This document shows positions 33,901-45,900 of a DNA stretch of 64,000 nt, piece after piece; the stretch's first letter is position 1; every line of letters begins with the position of its first letter. The translations under genes were made by a program, and so were the position numbers. The stretch comes from Mikania micrantha (lineage: Eukaryota; Streptophyta; Magnoliopsida; Asterales; Asteraceae). The stretch is taken from NCBI GenBank assembly GCA_009363875.1, contig CM018692.1, positions 756,501 to 820,500 of the forward strand, in the 5' to 3' direction. Under the pieces are notes generated by a model. That model was given only the letters and a program-made list of their open reading frames with translations. It made no database searches and was not told where the DNA came from.

Positions 33901-36900
33901 TGCATTAGAAGTTGCTGCCAGTTCTCTACTAGAAACCAGACGGCAACATCCATAGACCCATTGCAGCTTAATGATTGCTATGCAAGCACGATACAAAAGA
34001 CAAAATCCATCCAAGCATAAAACTTAACTCCATATAGAAAAACTAATTGGTGGGACACAATTTGGGCCAAAGCATTCATGGCGAAATGCTTTTTTGTTCA
34101 CCAATTTGAATACAGCAAATAAGTACAAGCAACATACTGGAATTTTAGGGAGTCTACCCAGCCTGAAATTGTTGATTGTTCCAAATTCTCCATCATACCA
34201 AATTGGAAATGCATCATTGAGGACATTAGTTCTCTTCAGGAGTTCTAAATGTGCTAACGAAACTTCAATTTTGGCCAGAATTGCATCTCTCTCTTCCTAC
34301 CACAAGAAAGAGCTTAATATATCCAGAAAAGAAATATGTATTACACAAAAAAGTAACTGCCTAACATCTTTTCTTTATCAAGTTAACATAATAAAACATT
34401 CTAACGCCAATGAAAAATGTCATGACCAAGAATGAGCCATTGCAAAGAGATGCCATGTGTTACTAACATTTTACTAATCATAGCTGCTATTACATGCAGA
34501 TAAAATATAACAAAGATGGACCTCCGGTTGCATTTTCTTACAGCCACATTAAGTACCAACTTAAAGACAGCTGCAACTGATTTAAGACCTTTCAACAAAG
34601 TGCCAAAGATAATTATAAAATACAGACCCTCTCAGATATACAAGTGTCGGAGTAAATTGTTTGAAGGGATTAGTTATAGCCGCACTTACCTGATGGGATA
34701 TCAACTGAAACTGAAAATTATTGAACTCATGCCAATACCTGATACCCAAAAAAAATTGAACACAGTTGGCAAACCCTTCAAACAGATGGCCGTATTGACT
34801 GTTGTTGAATAATGTCAATTTGTCAAAAGCAGCTAACCTTTCCTCCAATTCTTTAAAGCGATTAGATTTAAGCTCAAGTTCCTTCAATTCACCAGTTACT
34901 TGACTACACTGTTTTTCAGTTTCTTGGATTGCTACTTCAAGCTTACGTTCCTCTTCTTCTATCTTCAATAGAATTTTAAACAAGATATAAGTATAAATTC
35001 TGGAATGAGTTATCAAGAAAGTAAACAAAAGAAAAATGTCATTGTAGAATCGTTTTCTGCCTGTTTTGCCTGGTCCAATATAATTAGAGTTATAATTCCC
35101 CCCCCCCCACCACTTACGCCATCGGATTGACCATGGAAATTCAAAGTTGTCACATACGACTTTGTTATGATTTATAAAAGAAGAAAAATTAAAGGAAAAA
35201 TAAAACTTGAGTCATCTGAAAAAGAGAGAATGACCTTTAGTTTTTCTCTCAAAAAGTCAGCCTCGCTAAGCAGATTGCGTGACTCTCCTTCCAAGCGGTG
35301 AAGGCAGGCTTCATATGCCTTAATATCAGTGTTGACATCTTCAACCTCCTTATCAAGCTTATCAGATAACACCCTCATGCACTCCAAGCATAAAGGTTGC
35401 TCCACCTGGAGAGATAAACACCACAACATACTCACAGGATATACGTAGCTAAAAATATATAAAAAGGTTTGTTTACCTTACCTGTGTTTGGGTTGTGGCG
35501 ATATCAAATGCAAGCTTCAGGACAGTTATGGTTGAGTGGAATCCAGAATTAATTGATTGTGTATGAGCAGTAGCCTCATCATGCAATGGAACATGGGTGG
35601 TTCCACTCCCATCCACAGACTTGTATACAGATGCAGCAGGTGGAGGCAATACCACAAATGATTCTTCCATCGCCTTTACAGATTCACGTACCGGACGTGG
35701 AGGAATGCCAGTCCTTTGTTTTGGCAATACAACAAATGATTGATCCATTCGACTGCCTAACACACTCCCTGCTCCATGCATCCAAGACCCTGAACGTTCT
35801 AACTCATTATATTCATAGTTGTCAAAGGCGCAAGGCGTACTCAAGGCGCAAAAAAAGCGAGGGTTTTTTTAAACTAGGCGCATAGTATTAAATTACCATT
35901 TTTAGAGGTTTTACATGTTTTAGGCTTAAAAGTCTTTAAAAAATATATAAAGTCTAACTATAAAACAATTAATAATCTAGTTATGTAGAGTTTTTAAAAT
36001 ATAAAAACCTTTTTATGGTTGTTTTAGACTGGTTTATGGTTAAATTTTTTTGAACTTTGCCGTATTTACCTAAATTTTGCCGGATTTTCCTGAATTTTGC
36101 CGGAATCTCGCCGGAAAATTACTGGAGTGAGCCTAGGCTACCACGAGGCGCCTTTCATGTGTCTGGCTTTTTTTTGCGCCTAGGCGAGCGCCCGAGGTCT
36201 TTTGACAACTATGATTATATTCACATCCATCATACTCAAATTAGGGGTGTCATTATTGACCGAACCCGATTAAAAATCAACCCGAACCCGAACCAAAAGT
36301 TTTTAAATAGTTAGGTAAATGGTTAATTTTCTCAAAGATTTGGTAACCCGAATAACCCAATTATGTATATCATCGACTTATTAATATGTTATATGCACGT
36401 ATATATGCATTCATTATTTTGAATATCACTCATAATAACGTTTACCAAGTTAAAACTTTATATGTTATGTGTATTTATATATGCATTCTTCCATATGTAT
36501 ATATTTGCATTATCCGTAAGCTATCTCGGTTTTCATCTTTCAACTTATATATTGGGGAAGGTTCAAATAAGAAGGATATTTTGCCCAAGAACAATTTAAA
36601 AACAACATTTGACAACCCTAATGAAATCCGATTGAACTAATTTCGGATGCGTTGGAACCGTCTCGTCGAAATCCTAGCATTTAGGGTTTAGCCTTTAGGG
36701 TTTAGAAATTAGGTTTTATAATTGAACTTAGCGTTAGGCTTTAAAGTTTAGCTTTTAGGGTTTAGATTTAGCTTTTTAGGTTTAACTTTCGGAATTAGGG
36801 TTTCTTTTTAAAGTTTAGGATTTAGTTTTAAGGTTTAATATTTAGCTTTTTCGCCTTATTTGCGGTGCACGCATATAATGTATATATGTGTGGGCCCTTA

Positions 36901-39900
36901 AGGGGCAAAAGTAAAAACGCACTAATTTTAACGTTATTTTAATTATTTTGTGAAAATAACGTTAAAATCATTGGGATGATCAACTTCAAACGATAACTTT
37001 GAGCCGGTGACTCTTTCGAAGCAGCCTCTCTATCCCAATTGGGATAGGGGTAAGGTTTGTATCTATCCTTCCCCCCAGACCCTACTGAAAAGTGAGAACA
37101 TACTGGGTAAGGTTGTTGTTTAATATTTAGCTTTAAGGTTTAAGATTACGGTTTAGCTTTTAGCATTAGGTTTTAGCTTTAACTTTAGAGTTTAGTTTTA
37201 GCTTTAGAGTTTAGATTTAGTATTTAGCTTTAGGGTTTAGGATTTAACTTTAGAGTTTAGGGTTTGGGTTTAAGTTTCAACGAGACGGTTCTAACGCATC
37301 CGAAAGGAGTTCAATCGGAGTTCGTTAGAGTTGTCAAATGTCATTTTTAAATTGTTCTTATTGTTCTTAGGCAAAATCTTGTTCTTATTGGATCTTACCC
37401 CTATATATTGTTAGTTAATTCTGTGATTGAGAGAATCAAGGAGTCAAAGAGGTCAATATTCAAAGAAGTAAGAATCAAGCAACGCATAATTTCAGCTCAT
37501 AATTTCAGCCCAGCAGTTATTTCATTTCCATTTTTATTTGTTTCCTTTCTGCAGTTGTTTCTTTTTCTTATAAATAGAGGCTAGAAAAATGAGTAGTATG
37601 TAATGAATTTTCTCTTGTTTTTCCTTCTAATAAAAGTTGTGCCGACCTTGGTTTAAAAAAGCGCGCCTGAGGCGTGAGGCGCTAGAGGCGACGAGCAAAG
37701 CGCTTCATCATGCTGAAGCGGAGCGATTTCCAGAAGCGGTGCAAAGCGGCGCTCCGAGTGGTAGGCGCTAGGCGATGGGAAGCGGCGCTCTTTGTTTTTC
37801 TTTTATGTTCTTTGTCTTTTTAAGGGTTTCTTTTTACCCTTCACGACTCACTTCTCAGCCTCTTCTCCCATTTAACAGCCGATCGACACTCTCCTCTCGA
37901 ACTGACCTCCGATCGACACTGCTACTCCAGAATTGACCTCCGATTGACACTGTTACCACTACCGATTGAGCCTCCCTCCTCCAGCCGATCGAGCTCCCCC
38001 TGCCGCATTGCCGATCCAGCCTCCAGTTGATCATCGCTTGCACGATTGCCCTCAAGCATCATCACATATGTATGTTAAATGTTTATATTTTTGGTTTTTT
38101 CATCTTATATTTTCTATTTTTTGGCTTTAATCTGAATATGAAACCACTAACAAGCTGTTGGTTTCTATTTTTTGTGTTTTTTGGGTTAACCGATGTTGAG
38201 AAAGATGATCGTGTGTCCGGTTATGATGATTGATGATATGCCAGGTCTAGACTTTGTATTGTTTTATGTATTTTTAAGACTTTTTAAGCATGCTTTTATG
38301 TTTGAAGTTTATTTTTAGTGTTAAAGTATGTTATTTTGTTTGCTTTTTCTTATTATTTTTTAAAAAAAAAAATTAGCGCCTAGCATATGTAAAGCTCTCG
38401 CCTCGCGCCTAACGCCTCGGTTTTTGCGACCTCACCGCTTTTGAGCGCCTCAAGCTTTTTAAAACCAAGGTGCCGACTGCACCATTACTGGTTAATCCTG
38501 TGCCATTTGTTACTCTAACATTTGGTATCAGAGCGAGGCTCAAGCATCTTATTAACCATGGGTGATAACGATGGTAACAATGGTAGAAACAATCCAAACA
38601 GTGTTGTTGCGGTTAGAGATGGTGGCTCAATTTCGTATCATAGAAGTGGACGTGAAGATCCGGAAGAAGGCAAGAGCCTTTATATTTCAAACATTGCCGG
38701 AAGATATTTTGTTGCAGGTGGCTAAGCATAAGGAGGCTAAAGAAGTTTGGGATGCCCTGAAGATACGAAACCTTGGAGCCGACCGTGTACAAAAGGCCCG
38801 AATTCAAACTCTAATTCGGGAGTTTGAATTGTTAAGTATGAAGGAAAACGAAAGTGTTGATGATTTCTTAAGCAAGATTGTACAAAAGGCCCAAATTCAA
38901 ACTCTAAATCGGGAGTTTGAATTGTTAAGTATGAAGGAAAACGAAAGTGTTGATGATTTCTCAAGCAAGATTGGTACAATTGCATCCAAGTTTCGGGCAC
39001 TTGGATCAGCAATTGCAGAAGCTGCGCAAGTAAAGAAGCTTCTAAACTCAGCCCCTGAAAGGCTGCTGCCGATTGTTGCATCGATTGAGCAATATTCGGA
39101 TCAGGAGACCATGCCGTTTGAGGAAGCAGTGGGACGTCTCAAGGCATTTGAAGAACGGATTAAACATCTTGCTCAAAGTAAATCCGGTTCTGATCAGCTC
39201 TTGTTCACAAGAGCAGAAGGGCAAAAACAGGCTGGAAGGGGACGAGGCACAAACACATCAGATCACTTCCGTGGTAGTGGTCGTGGTCGAGGTCGAGGTC
39301 GAGGCAGATACAACAATCGAGGACGAGGAGGGAGATTCCCTCCAAACAGTTTTCGCAAAGATGATCAGAGAAATCAAACAAGTAAACAAGAGAAAAGGTG
39401 CTATAATTGTGATAAATATGGTCATTTTGCAGCTGATTGCTAGAGCCCCTAGAAGAAATGAAGATGAAGCAAACTTCACAATGCAAGATGATGATCAAAC
39501 TCTGCTGATGGTGGCAAAAGAAATGGTGCTGCTAAATGAAGAAAAAGTATTCCCAAACGTGTATGCGAAAGACAAAAGTGAAGCTGGTACGTTGTACTTG
39601 GACAATGGTGCAAGTAACCACATGAACAGAAATCGGGAATTCTTTAGTGAGCTGATTGAAAGAACAGGTCGGGTCATATTTGTAGATGGGTCAGCAGTCG
39701 ACATCAAAGGCAAAGGTTCAATCCTTTTGCAATGCAAGAATGGAGATCAAAAACTTATAACAAATGTTTGTTATATTCCAGATTTATGTAATAACATTTT
39801 AAGTCTGGGTGAGTTTGATGAAGGAGGATGCAAAATCATCATAAAAGATGAAACTTTATGTCTCTATGAAAGTTCAGGAGCTGCACTAATGAAGGTAAAA

Positions 39901-42900
39901 AGAACTCAAAACCGACTCTATAAGATAAATCTCCAAACTGCACTACCAATCTATTTACTTGCTAAAGTGAATGAGAAAGCATGGCTTTGGCATGCTCGTC
40001 TATGTCATTTAAACTTTGACGCTCTTAACAAGTTAACAGGAAGAAAAATGGCAGAAGGAATTCCTTTGATTGACCATCATTCACAGCTATGTGATGCATG
40101 CTTGGTGGGAAAACAAAGAATATCATCATTCCCTTCCAAAGCTTCAAATAGAGCATGACAACCATTGGAGTGTTAATAAATGCCGATCTTTGCGGGCCAA
40201 TTACACCAAGTACCCCAGCAGGTAACAAGTATTTTTTACTGCTTGTGGATGATTTCAGCAGGTTCATGTGGGTTCGAATATTGAAGTCCAAAGATGAAGC
40301 ATATGGGACGTTCAAGGTTTTTAAAGAGGCTGTTGAAAAAGAAATAGGTTACAAAGTGAAAGCTTTGAGAACCGACCATGGAGGAGAGTTTACTTCCTCA
40401 AACTTTGAGCAGTTATGCAGCAAGCATGGAATCAAACGGTTCGTAACAGCCCCTTATACACCACAACAGAATGGTGTGGTGGAAAGGAGGAATCAGACAG
40501 TCCTTGGAACCACAAGGTCATTGCTGAAAACCATGAAGATGCCAAGATGGATGTGGGGTGAAGGTGTAAGACATGATGTGCACATTCTTAACCGAATCCC
40601 AACAAAAGTTGTTGAAGACATGACTCCCTATGAAGCTTTGAAGAGAAGAAAGCCAAAATTAAACTACTTAAAGGTATTTGGATGCACCGCCCATGTTAAA
40701 GTTCCATCGGTCAAACTCACAAAATTAGATGACCGAAGTGAACCTATGGTGTATCTTGGAAGTGAACCAGGAAGTAAGGCTTATAGACTTTACAACCCAA
40801 GGAGCGAAAGGGCTGTAGTTGGTTGGGATGCAAAATTCGAAGAAGATAAGCCATGGAACTGGTCAGACGAGTTGAAGGAAGATGAAGACTGGGTTGATTT
40901 TTCTGTTGAAAACGTAATACAGGAAACTGTGCTTGATTCAGCCCAAACCTCGCCCACTCAAAGCGAGGGAAATTCTGTTGAAAGCAGCTCATCCTCGCTC
41001 AATCAAAGCGAGGGAAACTCTGTTGCAGATAGCTCATCTTCCTTTAACAGCTCAGAAAATAATAGCAGTCCTTTGGATAACTCAAACCAGCCATTCTTGG
41101 GTCCAAACAGTCCAATCAGCTCAGTTAATTATGGTTCATTAGGTGGGAGCCCTGTTTCCAGCTCTCATTATGATGACACACCGCCCAAAGGTTTTCGAGA
41201 TATGAATGATGTGCATTCAAGAACTCAAGTGCTGCAACAAATTCCATTCAATCGACCTTATTTTGATGACTCAGATCATCTGTTATTGAATGAGGAACCA
41301 GCCACGTTTACTGAAGCTAATGATAATGAAGAATGGAAGCTAGCCATGCAAGAAGAGTTGAGGTCTATTGAGAAAAATAATACCTGGATGTTGGTTCAAC
41401 GACCCCATGGAGATAAACCAATCGTTTTAAAGTGGGTTTACAAAACTAAGAAGGATGCCAAGGGCAACATAAATCGCTACAAAGCTAGACTAGTAGCTAA
41501 GGGTTATGTTCAGAAACATGGTTTTGACTATGAAGAGGTGTTCGCTCCTGTAGCTCGGATGGAATATGTCCTGTTGATCCTCTGCTTGGCTACAACAAAT
41601 GGGTGGCAAGTTCATCATCTCGACGTTAAAACTGCGTTTTTGAATGGTGACCTGCAGGAAGATGTCAATGTTTTCAACCCGAGGAGTTTGAGAAACAAGG
41701 AAAAGAACAATTTGTGTACAAGCTCAACAAAGCCTTGTACGGCTTAAAACAAGCTCCAAGAGCTTGGAATTCTAAGATTAATGCAACTTTGAAGCAGATT
41801 GGTTTTGATAGATGTCCAAGAGAACATGCAGTGTACAAACGAGTTGCAGAAAAAGGACGCCTGGTGGTAGGGATCTATGTTGATGACTTGATCAATGTGG
41901 GCCCAAGTGGAGAGGAAATCAGCAAATTCAAAGAAATGAAGAATCACTTTGAAATGACTGATTTGGGGTTACTTGCCTATTATCTAGGCATCGAAGTAAA
42001 TCAAGGAGATGATGGAATTACTTTGAAACAAACAGCATATGCCCAAAGACTTCTAAAAGATGCAAACATGAGGGAATGCAATCCTACACAATTTCCAATG
42101 GACCCTGGAATTAAGCTCGGAAAAGAGGAAGACCAAGAAAATGTTGATGCAACTAAGTACAGAAGACTTGTGGGATGTCTAAGGTATCTCATATATACTC
42201 GACCAGATATTAGCTTTGCAGTCGGTATCACTAGCACATTCATGCAGACCCCAAAAGTATCACATCTGCAGGCTGTCAAACAACTGTTGCGGTATGTTAA
42301 GGGAACAATAGAATTTGGAATTGGATACAGTGACAGCTCACACAACTCCAACCAAGCTGATGGAAAGAGCACTACAGATATGATTTTTTATTATGGGGGA
42401 GGACCAGTTGCTTGGAGCAGTCAAAAACAACATATTGTAGCTCTATCATCCTGCGAGGCAGAATTCATGGCAGAAGCAGCCTCTGCTTGCCAAGAAGTGT
42501 GGCTGAAAGGCCTGCTTGAAGAGATCACAGGAAAATCAGTAGAAGCAATTACAATTCGTGTTGATAACAAGTCTGCAATTTTATTAATAAAGAACCCGGT
42601 GTTCCTCGGGCGTAGTAAGCACATTCACACAAAGTACCATTTCATTCGTGAGTGTGTTGAAAATGCTTTGGTAAAAGTTGAGTATGTTAGTGACAGTGAA
42701 CAAAAGGCTGACATCTTAACCAAGGCCCTTCCAAGAATGAAATTTCTTGAGATGAGAGATTTCTATGGAGTTAAGAAACTAAAGACAGGAATTAAGGGGG
42801 AGAATGTTAGTTAATTCTGTGATTGAGGGAATCAAGGAGTCAAAGAGGTCAATATTCAAAGAAGCAAGAATCAAGCAACGCATAATTTCAGCTCATAATT

Positions 42901-45900
42901 TCAGCCCAGCAGTTATTTCATTTCCATTTTTATTTGTTTCCTTTAAGCAGATGTTTGTTTTTCTTATAAATAGAGGATAGAACAATGAGTACTATGTACT
43001 GAGTTTTCTCTTGTTTTTCCTTCGAATAAAAGTTGTGTCGACTGCACCATTACTGGTTAATCATGTGCCATTTGTTACTTAAACATATACATATGCTATG
43101 TGTAAGTATATATGCATTCGTTATGTATATGTTATATGTGTATACATTAACATGAGACAATATTTATTTTATATTATGTGTATGTGTACGTGTATGTGTA
43201 TGTGTTGAGTGTGGAGGCTTCTAAAGCTAGTCGGCTTCAATGGGCCGCACACGGGTTGGACTTAGCTTGTAGGTTAAGTTTTTATACCTAATTGAAATCT
43301 CTATTTATGTCTCATTGCACTTGTAATCTCTTGAGCACCTAATAATACGAATCCTAGTTGCAGCACAGTGGATGTAGGTCACATCGGCCGAACCACTTTA
43401 AATCGATTGTGTCATTTACTGCTTTCGTGTGTGTTAGTGTGTGTGTGATACCCAACAACTGGTAAACAGAGCCACGGCTCTCGATCGATCACACAGCTGA
43501 TCTATCACGGTTGTTCCTGGAGCCGCCGCCATCGTAGGGTTCCGGTCAACAGTAAACAGGTGTCACATTCAAGGATTAGGGTTTTGTTGCTGCTGTTCAA
43601 AGGTTCTGTTGAACCAGTTTTGAACGTGAGTCGCGATTTAGGGTTCCGACATAGGGGATTCAATTTTCAGACGCCGACTGGAGCAATTAGGGTTCCGGCA
43701 AGTGTGTCCAGCCGCCGCCAGCCGCTGATTAGGGTTCCGGCGAACCCTATTCTTCTTGGTTCAGTTCAGATCTGTCCGATTTTGACCAAACAGGTCCGAT
43801 TTTCGATTTTACCGATTTTGACCAGAAATAGTCAAACAGCCTACTTTGCTGCGACAGAAAGTTTCTGTCCCGTTTCCGCTGCTACCGCCATTCGTAAACC
43901 GGGTAATCGTTTAATTCCGGTGTTTTCTTACGTTTAACTGATTTTATCCGAGTTGGCCGCCAAGACAATGTTCAATAGAACAGTTCTCAAGTTCCGGCCG
44001 CCGCCATTGCAGTGTTTGTTCACTGCTCTCCATCTCGGTTTAGTCACTAGTAGTTTGGTAAGATATAATGGCTGAAGACGGTAAAGTAAAGATTGAAAAG
44101 TTTGATGGACATGATTATAGGTATTGGAGGATGCAGGTGGAAGATCTTTTGTATCAGAAGAGTCTACATCTTCCTTTGTTGGGTTTGACTTCCAGACCAG
44201 AAAAGATGACGCATGCTGAATGGAATTTGCTAGATAGACAAGCCTTGGGTGTTGTCAGGTTGTCTTTGTCAAAGAGTGTGGCTTACAACATTGTCAAAGA
44301 AAAGACTACATTTGGGGTTTTGAAACCATTGTCCAACATGTATGAGAAACCGTCAGCCTCCAACAAAGTATTCCTTATCAGACAGTTGATTAACACCAAA
44401 CTGAAGGAAGGTATGTCGATCACTACTCACATCAATGAGTTCAATTCGGTTATCTCACGTTTGGCTTCTGTTGATATAAACTTTGACGATGAGATTCAGG
44501 CACTCCTTTTGTCATCATTACCAGACAGCTGGTCTGGTACAGTTACTGCAGTTAGTAGTTCATCTGGAACTACTAAGCTCACTTTTGATGGTATCCGTGA
44601 CATCATCTTAAGTGAAGACATTCGTAGGAGGAGTCCGGGTGAATCTTATAGTACATTGTTGAACACAAAAGGAAGAGGTAGAAGAAATGAAATGGATCAT
44701 AGCAGGGGCAGGTCAAAGTCAAGGAAACGGGGTCAATCAAAGAACAAAAAGGAGGTTGAGTGTTGGAATTGTGAAGAAAAGGGTCATTTCAGAAGTCAGT
44801 GCCCTAAACCAAGTTGCAAGAGAAAAGAAGCTGGTGAATAATGTTACCGATGATGAGTCTGATGAAGCTCTTATTTGTGAAGAGATAGATGCTGCCAACA
44901 TATGTTATGTTGGGAATTCTGTTGAATCTAGGATTCTACACTCTGGAGCTTCGTTTCATGTTGTTTCATCTCCTGATTTGATCAAGAATCTGTGATCTTG
45001 GTAAGGTTCGTTTAGCTGATGATCAGACTCTGGATATTGCAGGGATTGATGATGTTGATTTGAGGACTTCACTTGGTACTGTTTGGACAATGAAAGATGT
45101 CAGGGTTATTCCTAACCTCAGGAGGAAACTAATTTCAGTTGGAGAGTTAGATGATCTGGGTTATGATGTCAGTTTTGGTGGAGGTCAGTGGAAAAGAAGT
45201 TGAAGCTTTGCGTAGCTTCAACTAGCCTTCAGGCTACTTGATGAGGAAGGCCGCTGCAACTAGTGGAAAAGAAGATTACAGAAGTACAGAATGAAGACCG
45301 AGCACAGTTTGAAGTTTGTCAAAGCCTCAAAGTGGGAGATTGTTGAGTGTGGAGGCTTCTAAAGCTAGTCGGCTTTAATGGGCCGCACACGGGTTGGGCT
45401 TAGCTTGTAAGTTAAGTTAGAATACCTAATTGTAATCTCTATTTGTATGTCTCGTTGTACTTGTAATCTCCTGAGCACCTAATAATACGAATCCTAGTCG
45501 CAGCACAGTGGATGTTGGTCACATCGGCCGAACCACTTTAAATCGATTGTGTCGTTTACTGTTTTCGTGTGTGTTAGTGTGTGTGTTATACCCAACAGTA
45601 TATTGTATAACATTTCAAGTGTTTTTAGTGTTAATTTTATGTTGACAGTTAAGTGAATTTAGGTTGACCGTTAAGTGAATTTAGCATAACCCGAATACCG
45701 ATTAATATCAACTCGAAGAACCCGATTACCAAAACCCGAAAACTGAATATAAATAACTTAAATGGTTCGGTAATCAGGTTTATTTTCAATGTCAAAAAAC
45801 CCGAACAACCCGACCCGAGGAACCCAAAACCCGATTAACAAACCCGAACGACACCCCTAACTCAAATTGGTATGTAACAAGCAATTTCCGTTCCTAATCA

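Larger units (their letters stand above)
37409..43085 (+). mobile_element. Ty1/copia retrotransposon, decayed
   Basis: LTRs 37409-38520 (281 bp after removing an 823 bp MITE) and 42805-43085, starting TGTTAGTTAATTCTGTG and ending TAAACA / TCTAACA. Near-matching target duplication TATAT / TATAC. Primer-binding site TGGTATCAGAGC at 38523-38534 (initiator Met tRNA) and purine tract AATTAAGGGGGAGAA before the 3' LTR. The LTRs differ at roughly 15-20 positions by eye, so the insertion is not recent. It lies beside the foldback element inside the hAT frame. Confidence 0.9.
36242..45859. mobile_element. hAT element frame holding nested insertions (ATG6 intron 1)
   Basis: Termini TAGGGGTGTC and GACACCCCTA, flanked by an 8 bp duplication ACTCAAAT (36234-36241, 45860-45867). 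Subterminal AACCCGAA / AACCCGATT repeats crowd both ends (36262-36360 and 45680-45850), a hAT hallmark. Native sequence is only about 36242-36547 and 45598-45859; the rest is later insertions (foldback with SINE, copia, gag-bearing copia derivative). No transposase remains. Confidence 0.85.

Noticed and set aside
34094..34812. Plus-strand ORFs over the ATG6 middle exons
   Set aside because: Shadows of minus-strand exons 4-6, which have clear homology and splice sites.
35790..35844. ATG6 translation start at the Met at 35844
   Set aside because: That frame starts inside the MITE border; the true N-terminus with WVCQNCHH is at 46326-46473 and joins in phase at 35789.
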